Shown here piece by piece: positions 1-5,312 of a DNA stretch of 5,312 bases (positions are counted from its first letter, which is position 1; every line of letters begins with the position of its first letter). The DNA is from Tannerella sp. GTDB taxonomy: Bacteria; Bacteroidota; Bacteroidia; Bacteroidales; Tannerellaceae. The DNA lies in the NCBI GenBank assembly GCA_031267485.1, contig JAIRYY010000027.1, forward strand, positions 1 through 5,312. Direction: 5' to 3'. Under the pieces are notes generated by a model that was not told where the DNA came from, ran no database searches, and saw only the letters and a list, made by a program, of their open reading frames with translations. Both the position numbers and the translations under genes were made by a program.

Positions 1-288
1 TCCCGAAAGAAACTGTACGCCAACGCCCGCGAAACCGACGGCGATGGCAATCAATGCCGTCTTCTTGTATCCGATTTTCTGCAATAAGATACCGGACGGA
101 ATGCCCATAACGGCGTATGCCAGGAAATTCATGAAATTTCCCAACATTCCCAGGGAATTGGAAACTCCAAACTGGTTTTTCAGGACAACTCCCATTGGCG
201 CTGCAAGGTTCGTGACGAATGAAATCATACCGAACAGCAAGATCATCATGATGATGGGTAACGTGTAATTCTGTTTGTTCTGTGCCAT
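1..288 (-). CDS. Sugar MFS transporter, FHS/GluP-like (N-terminal part, runs off left edge)
   Basis: Seen: an open frame of 96 codons reading leftward from ATG at 288-286 with no stop before the window edge, so only the N-terminal part is present. Three hydrophobic segments are visible, at about residues 11-32, 47-69 and 76-96. The loop between the second and third reads GIPSGILLQKIGYKK, the variant of MFS motif A typical of the fucose/glucose/galactose:H+ symporter (FHS) group. Known: this family imports hexoses across the inner membrane by proton symport, and full-length members are roughly 400-440 residues. Context: it starts 43 bp after the galM stop on the same strand with no terminator or promoter between them, so the two are probably co-transcribed. 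Galactose or glucose import is inferred from this pairing; the substrate cannot be read from 96 residues. galK is the usual next gene in Bacteroides but is not in the window. Confidence 0.85.
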   Translation of the reverse strand, partial: MAQNKQNYTLPIIMMILLFGMISFVTNLAAPMGVVLKNQFGVSNSLGMLGNFMNFLAYAVMGIPSGILLQKIGYKKTALIAIAVGFAGVGVQFLSG

Positions 289-331
289 AGCTAAAAGATT
301 TTTTTTATTAATATTTTTATTAGTGTAAGTT

Positions 332-1411
332 TTATTCTACTGAAAACGCATAGACCGTCTGGCTTTCAAACACTCCGCCCGGACGGAGAACGGTCGGGGG
401 ATATTCCGGTTTGTTCGGGCTGTCGGGGAAATGTTGCGTTTCCAGGCATAACGCCGCCCTTTCGGGATAGCGCTGCCCGTTTTTCCCGGTCAAATTGCCG
501 GTCATCCAGTTTCCCGTATACAGCTGCACGCCCGGTTCTGTCGTGTACGTATCCATAATGATGCCGGTTTTGGGCGACATGCAGCGCGCGCAAAAAGTCA
601 GTTCGCCCTCCTTTTCCTTATTCAGGACGTACGTATGGTCGTACCCTTTGCCGAACCTGAGCTGTTCGAAGTCGTCGTTTATCCGTTCTCCGACGGCATG
701 AGGCTGACGGAAATCCATCGGAGTTCCCTCTGTTTTTTCCTTTGGGCCGTAGGGAATGGCGGTTTCGTCGGTCGGAAGATAGTAATCCGCGTTGACAGTC
801 AGCAAATGGTCGCCAATGTAAGAATCGCCGGCTCCCGAAAGGTTGAAGTACGAATGATTGGTAAGATTCAATACGGTTGGCCTGTCCGTCACCGCGCGGT
901 AAGTGATGACTATCTCATTGTCATCCGTAAGGCGGTAGGTTACGGTCGTTTTCAACCGGCCGGGGAATCCCTCTTCGCCATCTTCGGAGACGTATCCGAG
1001 TTCCACCGTCTGTCCGTCGATTCGTTTCATCTCCCACACGACGGCATTGAAGCCTTTAAGCCCGCCGTGCAGGCAGTTGGGGCCGTTATTGATAGCCAGT
1101 CTGTCGTAAACGGCGCCGTCCAGCGTGAAAGATCCTTTGGCAATCCGGTTCCCGTATCGCCCGCAAACCGCGCCGAAATAGGGTTCTTCGGATGTCAGAT
1201 AGTCATCGACAGACTGGTGTCCGGTTACAATATCCGTTAATTTTCCGTTTCTGTCGGGAACCATGACGGATACTATTTTGGCTCCGTAATTCAGAATGGT
1301 TGCTTCGGAGCCTTTTTTGTTCGCGAGTACACAAAGATTCGTTTCTTTTCCATCTATCACCTTTTGAAAGTCAGCCAAATGCAGACCGGAAAGTGTTTCT
1401 TCGTTCTTCAT
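332..1411 (-). CDS. galM: Galactose mutarotase (aldose 1-epimerase)
   Basis: Interconverts the alpha and beta anomers of D-galactose (and glucose) so that galactokinase receives its alpha-anomer substrate in the Leloir pathway. The 359 residues match the usual length and all family landmarks are visible: NYGAKIVSVMVPDR (41-54), GRYGNRI with R89, LHGG with H115, TNHSYFNL with H186, GYDHTYVL with D258, and CLETQHFPDSPN with E324. By alignment with characterised GalM proteins, H186 and E324 are the expected catalytic acid and base, and R89, H115 and D258 bind sugar. There is no signal peptide (the N-terminus is MKNEETLSGL), so the enzyme should be cytoplasmic, unlike the secreted mutarotases also found in Bacteroidota. 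The start is the first ATG of the frame. It is first in an apparent galM-transporter operon, divergent from an outer-membrane protein gene. I could not find a convincing -7/-33 promoter for it; the best match (TAATTTTA, minus strand, 1441-1434) lacks the final G. Confidence 0.96.
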   Translation of the reverse strand: MKNEETLSGLHLADFQKVIDGKETNLCVLANKKGSEATILNYGAKIVSVMVPDRNGKLTDIVTGHQSVDDYLTSEEPYFGAVCGRYGNRIAKGSFTLDGAVYDRLAINNGPNCLHGGLKGFNAVVWEMKRIDGQTVELGYVSEDGEEGFPGRLKTTVTYRLTDDNEIVITYRAVTDRPTVLNLTNHSYFNLSGAGDSYIGDHLLTVNADYYLPTDETAIPYGPKEKTEGTPMDFRQPHAVGERINDDFEQLRFGKGYDHTYVLNKEKEGELTFCARCMSPKTGIIMDTYTTEPGVQLYTGNWMTGNLTGKNGQRYPERAALCLETQHFPDSPNKPEYPPTVLRPGGVFESQTVYAFSVE

Positions 1412-1612
1412 ACATGTTGTTTTAAATGAAGCGTAAAATTAATGCTATTATTTTATTATGACGCGACTAAAAAAGATGTTATAAAACATGTTCCGCAATT
1501 TTTTTAACGTAATTTTCTGACAATAAGACATGACCATGTACAATTTTTTTTATCTTTGCACCTCTTTTTGTGTTGTTGATAGCCTTACGGTATGATGTAA
1601 AGCATTAAAATA
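1412..1612. promoter_or_regulatory. Divergent control region between galM and the outer-membrane protein gene
   Basis: This is a 201-bp AT-rich gap between divergent starts and contains no credible gene. It holds ACATGT at 1412-1417, directly next to the galM start, a perfect 8-bp palindrome AACATGTT at 1485-1492, and an interrupted inverted repeat ACATG-AC-CATGT at 1528-1539. ACATGTT is repeated exactly at 1412-1418 and 1486-1492. These could be operator half-sites serving one or both genes, which is inference from position and repetition only. The rightward promoter is listed separately. Confidence 0.4.
1551..1558 (+). promoter_or_regulatory. Bacteroidales -7 promoter element TATCTTTG for the 1613 gene
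   Basis: TATCTTTG matches the TAnnTTTG consensus of the Bacteroidales primary sigma factor exactly. It predicts a transcript start near 1563-1566 and a leader of about 50 nt. There is no TTTG at the expected -33 position (about 1526-1531). That spot is instead covered by the inverted repeat at 1528-1539, which would fit an activator-dependent promoter (inference). Confidence 0.6.
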
Positions 1613-2863
1613 TTGTTTGACGTGAGAAGATTTGTATCTGATTTGTGTTTTTTATTTGCGACAGTCCTGTTTTTTTTCGACGGGCAGACTGTTTGTGCGC
1701 AAATGGCAGACTACATGTACCGGTCTGATTACCGGATAGAGGCTCTTCATGCGGGCCGGTTGTCGTTCGAGGCGGATAATGTTTCCTTTTTTAAAAACAA
1801 CGAGTTCAGTTCGACGGTTCAGAAAGGGTATACACTGCCCGGGTTCTGGCTGCAGTTGAAAGCATCTTACTGTCCGGCGGACAATCTGAAGCTGGAGGCG
1901 GGCGTCCACAGTATCTGGTTCTGGGGAACTACGAGGTATCCGGCCTTTGCATACCAGGAGATTTCGACGTGGAACGGCCGGGATGACGCGAATAAAGTGC
2001 ACGTGTTGCCGTATTTCAGGGCGAATATGGCTCTTTCGGAGCATGTGAATATCGTTTTGGGCGACATTTACGGCGGCGCGAATCATCGGTTGATAGAGCC
2101 GCTGTACAACCCCGAACTGAACTTGACGTCCGACCCCGAATCCGGTTTGCAGCTGCTTTATCATACGGACTGGCTCGATTTGGATGCATGGGTGGACTGG
2201 AGGACTTATATCTACAAGCTGGATACGAGGCAGGAGGCGTTCATTGCGGGGCAGACAGCCCGTTTCAGGGCGAACGGCGAAGATTCGCCGCTGCATGCAT
2301 ATTTCCAGCTGCAGGGTTTGGCACAGCACCGGGGAGGCGAGATTGACGCTACGGACGAAAAAGTGCAAACGATGATGAATGGCGCGGCAGGCGCGGGATT
2401 CAGGTGGAATATCCGCCGGAGCCTGCTTAAATACATGGATGTGGAATTTGATGTGGCGGGCTATAATTTCCCGAAGGGGCGGGTCGCGGTTCCGGAAAAG
2501 GGAACCGGTTTTTATGCCAGGCTGGCGTTTCAGCTGCAGAATTTTAATATCAGGACGTCTTATTGGGCCTGCAGAAATTTTGTCACCATATCCGGCAGCC
2601 CGTTTTATGGATCGATATCGACGAAAGAACCGGGCATGTTTTACAAGAGGCCTGAAATGCTTTATCTGGGAGGAGATTACATGCATCCCATGAAAAAAGG
2701 TTTTGCTTTTGGAGTCAACGCCGAAGTCTATTATTTTTTATCGGGTAAAATGTATTCCCCGGAAACGGGACAGTTTGCACCCTCCGCTTTCGGCAAAAAC
2801 ACCAATTTTTCACTGGGCGTCGTCATGCGGATCAATCCGTCGTTTCTGCTGAAACAGTACTGA
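1613..2863 (+). CDS. Probable outer-membrane beta-barrel protein, function unknown
   Basis: I do not recognise the family. Seen: a cleavable signal peptide, with RR at 5-6, a hydrophobic core LCFLFATVLFFF (11-22) and a likely cleavage site VCA|Q (29/30). The mature part has many short alternating polar/hydrophobic, aromatic-rich stretches typical of transmembrane beta strands, for example 76-86, 91-105, 187-199, 226-236, 274-284, 298-308, 363-376 and 397-407, joined by polar or glycine turns, and ends in an aromatic residue (Y416). No enzymatic motif was seen. A porin-like or transport barrel in the outer membrane is the best inference. The start is uncertain: the frame has no ATG before residue 31, so translation must begin at TTG 1613, GTG 1622 (giving MRRFVSDL) or a rarer codon, and an in-frame ATG-ATG-TAA lies at 1592-1600. 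It is divergent from galM, but a role in galactose uptake is not shown by the sequence. Its stop lies 16 bp from that of the convergent regulator gene. Confidence 0.75.
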   Translation: MFDVRRFVSDLCFLFATVLFFFDGQTVCAQMADYMYRSDYRIEALHAGRLSFEADNVSFFKNNEFSSTVQKGYTLPGFWLQLKASYCPADNLKLEAGVHSIWFWGTTRYPAFAYQEISTWNGRDDANKVHVLPYFRANMALSEHVNIVLGDIYGGANHRLIEPLYNPELNLTSDPESGLQLLYHTDWLDLDAWVDWRTYIYKLDTRQEAFIAGQTARFRANGEDSPLHAYFQLQGLAQHRGGEIDATDEKVQTMMNGAAGAGFRWNIRRSLLKYMDVEFDVAGYNFPKGRVAVPEKGTGFYARLAFQLQNFNIRTSYWACRNFVTISGSPFYGSISTKEPGMFYKRPEMLYLGGDYMHPMKKGFAFGVNAEVYYFLSGKMYSPETGQFAPSAFGKNTNFSLGVVMRINPSFLLKQY

Positions 2864-2874
2864 TGTTTTCCGGT

Positions 2875-2901
2875 ATATTTCAAAGCGTCTCCCTGAAATA
2901 T
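2875..2901. terminator. Weak inverted repeat at convergent gene ends (possible bidirectional terminator)
   Basis: ATATTTCA (2875-2882) and TGAAATAT (2894-2901) form a perfect 8-bp stem with an 11-nt loop. It spans the junction where the two convergent genes end and overlaps the last codons of the minus-strand gene. The stem is AT-rich and no clear T tract follows on either strand, so it is a poor intrinsic terminator. I list it because of its position, and the pairing could be chance. Confidence 0.25.
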
Positions 2902-4874
2902 TTGAAAGACGACAGGGAGTTGTTTATCTTGCGGAGAAAAACATCCAGATCGTCATTGTTGTCCAGTTCGAACTTTTTCTTTAATCTGTACCTGACCATG
3001 TGTACGGACGACTGTTCGATGGAGAAACATTCCGAGACTTCGCCGATTTCCATCCCGATTACAAAACAGATGCAATATTTAATGTAAGGAAAGGAGAGGT
3101 TCCCGTTGTAAGCGTTTTTAAGCATGGTAATATACTGTTCGTCAAGGCGGCACAACGATTCTATATAATCTTTCCTGTTGGGAAGTTTTTTGGCTATCAA
3201 TTTCCTGACGTCTTCAATCACAAATTTGTTCACCGGTTCCTCCGACTTTATGTATTCCTGTTTTTTATCGTTTATGCGTTCATATTCGTTTATTTTTTGC
3301 GTATAGGATTCTATTTGTCTGTCAAGAAATTCTTTGTCTTTCAACAATTGTTCCATCATCTTGTTTTTACCCTCAAGCTCCATCTCTTTCAGCCGGCAGT
3401 CCGACAGTACCTCATACTTTTCCAGTTGCGCCTTTACGGCCTGTTCCTCCTTGATTTTGAGGTTGAGTTCCGCCTCTTCCTTTTCCGCTTTTATCAGTGC
3501 GGAGCGGCGTTTGGCGCCTTTTTTTGCGGTATAAAACCACAGGAAAAGCAGGGCGATTGTCACGACCAGCATAATGGCGATAAGCAGCAGCATGCTGATG
3601 GATTTTATCTGATTGGCATTGATGGCTTTCAGCTGTTCGATTTTGATTTCTTCCTTTTCCGTGTTGTACAGGTATTCAAGTTCGCGCGTTTCAAGGTCGC
3701 TCATTTTCAGCGTCAGGTCATTTTTGATCCGGTTATGCTTGAGGGCTTTTTGGTAATCGCCTTTCGCGAGCAGGATCCGGCAGTGCAGATCGGCGCAGAC
3801 CAGTTCGTCGGAATAAAAAGTTTCCAGAGGATACATTGCGCCGCCTTCTTCGATCTGTTGCGATAAATAGTATTCCGCCTCGATAATTCGTTTTTCCGCC
3901 TCGGCATATTTTTTCTGCTCATAAAGGGAAATGGCTTCGGTATACTTTATCCGGCTCATGATGTACGAATCGTCGGTATATCCGATTGATTTGGCTTTTT
4001 CGATGCAGTCGTTTATGAAATTCCAGTCAGACTCCTTTTTCAGGGATAAATATTCGGCAATGAGGAGATACGACTGCAGGATGTCGTAATCCAGTTCCGC
4101 CGGCAATCTGTTTTCGCCCGAAAAATAAAGGCTGGTGCGTTTTTTTTCGTGAAAGATGGCGGAATCAAGCATGCTTTCCTGTTTTGTCGCATCAAAATGC
4201 AGGCTGTAAAGATCTGATTTCATTGTGCTTAGAGCAAAGTCGATATATGGCGAGTATTCTTTCTGCAAAATGTGCTCCACTTTCCTGATCAGTCTTTTTG
4301 CAAATACGGTATCCGGCTGGTTTGCCGTATAAACGGCTATATTATATATGTAGTAACTTATATTATGCGTGTTTTTATCTGTCTGGTCATAATAATCGAT
4401 GGCTTTTTCAAACTGTTTGTAACCTTCCTTTCTCCCGTATGGCATGTTTATGGCCTGCGTGCCCTTTGTATAATGATACCACGACAGGGACAGGGGATGC
4501 GTCGCGTTCTCCGCATAAATATCCGCCGAATCTATGTGCATGTCGAACAGCTCGTTATTATTCAGGTCATTATGAATGTCGGCCAAATGGATATGGTTGT
4601 ATAGAAGCCCGTTTATGTCGTTCCTTTTTTTGCTTTCCTCCAGTAACCGGCTTATTATCGGTATAAGTTTCTCCCGTTGCACGCCTCTTTTGTAATTGCA
4701 TGCGTAAAAAATATCCATTTTTTCCTTATAGGATATTTTTGGGTTGCCTGCAAGCATGGCGAGGGAATCTAAAGTCACCCCTTTATTGTTTAAGTAAGCA
4801 ACAGCGCTGTCCTCCTGCGAATATAGGAAAATACAGGAAAACAGAAGGATTATCACAGTTATTTTTTTGTCCAT
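2880..4874 (-). CDS. Membrane-spanning TPR sensor / LuxR-like HTH transcriptional regulator
   Basis: 664 residues with a clear domain order. A signal peptide at about 1-19 (MDKKITVIILLFSCIFLYS) is followed by helical TPR-like repeats at about 50-400, the clearest near 92-125, 132-165, 304-336 and 356-390. One transmembrane helix lies at about 425-448 and a charged, K/E-rich coiled coil at about 452-545. The C-terminal HTH domain is at about 596-652, with recognition helix around 618-635 (SIEQSSVHMVRYRLKKKF). The C14 in the leader is not a good lipobox, because F precedes S and the hydrophobic stretch continues past it. Known: Bacteroidota have many such proteins, and SusR, the starch-system activator, is reported to have a comparable inner-membrane layout. 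Inference: the periplasmic TPR part senses a ligand or partner protein and the cytoplasmic HTH binds DNA, with no phosphorelay domains visible. The start is supported by the promoter about 30 bp upstream. Its divergent neighbour is a lipoprotein gene, a plausible target. The ligand is unknown. Confidence 0.88.
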   Translation of the reverse strand: MDKKITVIILLFSCIFLYSQEDSAVAYLNNKGVTLDSLAMLAGNPKISYKEKMDIFYACNYKRGVQREKLIPIISRLLEESKKRNDINGLLYNHIHLADIHNDLNNNELFDMHIDSADIYAENATHPLSLSWYHYTKGTQAINMPYGRKEGYKQFEKAIDYYDQTDKNTHNISYYIYNIAVYTANQPDTVFAKRLIRKVEHILQKEYSPYIDFALSTMKSDLYSLHFDATKQESMLDSAIFHEKKRTSLYFSGENRLPAELDYDILQSYLLIAEYLSLKKESDWNFINDCIEKAKSIGYTDDSYIMSRIKYTEAISLYEQKKYAEAEKRIIEAEYYLSQQIEEGGAMYPLETFYSDELVCADLHCRILLAKGDYQKALKHNRIKNDLTLKMSDLETRELEYLYNTEKEEIKIEQLKAINANQIKSISMLLLIAIMLVVTIALLFLWFYTAKKGAKRRSALIKAEKEEAELNLKIKEEQAVKAQLEKYEVLSDCRLKEMELEGKNKMMEQLLKDKEFLDRQIESYTQKINEYERINDKKQEYIKSEEPVNKFVIEDVRKLIAKKLPNRKDYIESLCRLDEQYITMLKNAYNGNLSFPYIKYCICFVIGMEIGEVSECFSIEQSSVHMVRYRLKKKFELDNNDDLDVFLRKINNSLSSFKYFRETL

Positions 4875-4902
4875 TTACAATTGTGTTATTTATTGAACGG
4901 GG

Positions 4903-4934
4903 CAAAAATATAAAAAAAAATTATAATTTTCAAA
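4903..4934 (-). promoter_or_regulatory. Bacteroidales promoter for the TPR/HTH regulator gene
   Basis: On the minus strand, TTTG (4934-4931) and TATTTTTG (4910-4903) match the -33 TTTG and -7 TAnnTTTG consensus exactly, with a 20-bp spacer, within the usual 19-21 bp. The predicted transcript start is near 4897, leaving a leader of about 22 nt before the ATG at 4874. This supports the chosen start. The spacer contains a run of nine T on the transcribed-sense strand (plus-strand A run 4912-4920). Confidence 0.75.
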
Positions 4935-5077
4935 TCGTGATGCCGTTATCGAGTAATTATGTTCTAAATTTTACCTGTCCACAATCTGTGGCAAGGCGGT
5001 TTGTTTCGGATTTTTGTAGTGCTTTGTATAGCGGTTTTCGCGCCCGTTGTAGACCTCTGTATTGATTGAAGGGCTAA

Positions 5078-5089
5078 AATGTATACATT
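5078..5089. repeat. Perfect 12-bp palindrome AATGTATACATT
   Basis: AATGTATACATT is its own reverse complement and lies about 40 bp upstream of the -33 box of the lipoprotein promoter. Such a site suits binding by a dimeric regulator, and the neighbouring TPR/HTH protein is one candidate. The role is inferred from position only. Confidence 0.45.
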
Positions 5090-5098
5090 CGATTAATG

Positions 5099-5113
5099 CA
5101 ATTTTGCAAATTG
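5099..5113. repeat. Inverted repeat CAATTT-TGC-AAATTG
   Basis: Two 6-bp arms separated by 3 nt end 15 bp before the -33 box of the lipoprotein promoter. Together with the palindrome centred about 22 bp further upstream (two helical turns, same face of the helix), it could be an operator or activator pair. It could also be chance in AT-rich DNA. Confidence 0.35.
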
Positions 5114-5128
5114 TAGAGATGCATATAG

Positions 5129-5158
5129 TTGTTTTTATAAAAAGGTAAGATACTTTTG
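5129..5158 (+). promoter_or_regulatory. Bacteroidales promoter for the lipoprotein gene
   Basis: TACTTTTG (5151-5158) fits the -7 TAnnTTTG consensus exactly. TTG at 5129-5131 (GTTG against consensus TTTG) lies 19 bp upstream as a near-match -33 box. The transcript would start near 5164-5166, with a leader of about 30 nt before the ATG at 5195. Confidence 0.65.
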
Positions 5159-5194
5159 TCTCCGAATTATAAAATATTTTTTTATATAATTGTA

Positions 5195-5312
5195 ATGAAA
5201 AATATAAATTTATCTTGTGATAAAGGCTTTTATGGCGGCGGTATCTCTGTGATGACTATCGTCTTTATCCTTGTTTTAGGTTCATGTGCGGATTCACTCA
5301 TCGAAAAAGAAG
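5195..5312 (+). CDS. Lipoprotein (N-terminal part, runs off right edge)
   Basis: Only 39 codons are present, open to the window edge. They encode a type II signal peptide: K2 and K10 in the n-region, a hydrophobic core MTIVFILVL (20-28) and a lipobox LGSC with the lipidated cysteine at 31. The mature end begins CADSLIEKE, which is acidic early on. In Bacteroidota, acidic residues soon after the cysteine often accompany export to the outer membrane or surface, but the match to known export signals is not strong. The 5195 ATG is preferred over an internal ATG at 5252, which would leave no positive charge before the core; the resulting n-region of 19 residues is rather long. A promoter lies about 40 bp upstream. 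Family and function cannot be told; a SusD-like, fimbrial or other envelope lipoprotein are all possible. It is divergent from the TPR/HTH regulator, which may control it. Confidence 0.7.
   Translation, partial: MKNINLSCDKGFYGGGISVMTIVFILVLGSCADSLIEKE

Larger units (their letters stand above)
4875..5194. promoter_or_regulatory. 320-bp divergent control region between regulator and lipoprotein genes
   Basis: This gap has a promoter at each end, facing outward, and two inverted repeats near its right side (listed separately). The middle, about 4935-5075, is less AT-rich than its flanks. It holds a small hairpin CCACA-ATC-TGTGG at 4979-4991 and three copies of TTGTAG on the plus strand at 5014, 5047 and 5111. 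A 41-codon frame at 4939-5064 looks random. I see no RNA gene, insertion sequence or gene remnant here. Confidence 0.55.

Noticed and set aside
635..1240. 201-residue plus-strand frame
   Set aside because: It lies wholly antisense to galM, whose conserved motifs are intact, so it is a shadow frame.
1652..2686. 344-residue minus-strand frame
   Set aside because: Antisense to the outer-membrane protein gene. It is rich in R, H, P and Q with no domain-like pattern, while the plus-strand frame has a signal peptide, a promoter and barrel strands.
2842..2855. GTTTC-TGCT-GAAAC hairpin near the end of the outer-membrane gene
   Set aside because: Only a 5-bp stem inside the coding region with no adjoining T run; not a convincing terminator.
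2863..3087. Plus-strand frame starting at ATG overlapping the 2863 stop (TGATG)
   Set aside because: It resembles translational coupling, but the frame lies antisense to the C-terminal HTH coding part of the regulator gene and has no recognisable features.
3000..3866. 288-residue plus-strand frame rich in F, L and Q
   Set aside because: Antisense to the coiled-coil, membrane and TPR parts of the regulator; the F/L richness reflects the complement of K/E codons.
2880..4874. Lipoprotein call for the regulator based on LFSC at residues 11-14
   Set aside because: The lipobox is poor (F at -2) and the hydrophobic stretch continues past the cysteine to a better signal peptidase I-like site near residue 19.
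4939..5065. 41-codon plus-strand frame in the divergent control region
   Set aside because: It has no signal peptide, no promoter immediately upstream and an unstructured composition. It is the tail of a longer shadow frame crossing the regulator's 5' end.

Overview
The window looks like chromosomal DNA from a Bacteroidota gut-type bacterium, most likely order Bacteroidales (Bacteroides/Parabacteroides-like). The evidence is Bacteroidales-style promoters (TAnnTTTG at -7, in one case with a TTTG -33 box exactly 20 bp upstream), AT-rich leaders without clear Shine-Dalgarno sites, a galactose mutarotase followed by an FHS/GluP-type sugar transporter, and a membrane-spanning TPR/HTH regulator of a kind common in this phylum. 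No mobile element, CRISPR array, tRNA or rRNA was seen.

Left part (1-1411, minus strand): the 5' portion of a sugar MFS transporter gene, running off the left edge, preceded by galM (galactose mutarotase). The order galM then transporter matches the start of the Bacteroides galactose operon, whose next gene is usually galK; that gene would lie outside the window. Middle (1412-2863): a 201-bp divergent control region with ACATGT-type palindromes and a good -7 element, then a plus-strand gene for a secreted, probable outer-membrane beta-barrel protein of unknown function. That gene has no usable ATG start. An in-frame ATG-ATG-TAA lies just upstream, which suggests either a non-ATG start or a recently broken original start.

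Right part (2880-5312): a convergent minus-strand gene for a 664-residue one-component regulator with signal peptide, periplasmic TPR-like helices, one membrane helix, a coiled coil and a C-terminal LuxR-like HTH. It is divergent, across a 320-bp control region, from the start of a lipoprotein gene that runs off the right edge. Each of these two genes has its own recognisable Bacteroidales promoter, and two inverted repeats lie directly upstream of the lipoprotein promoter. The simplest reading is a local sensor-regulator controlling a neighbouring envelope locus that begins with the lipoprotein. The ligand, the target and the identity of that locus cannot be determined from this window.
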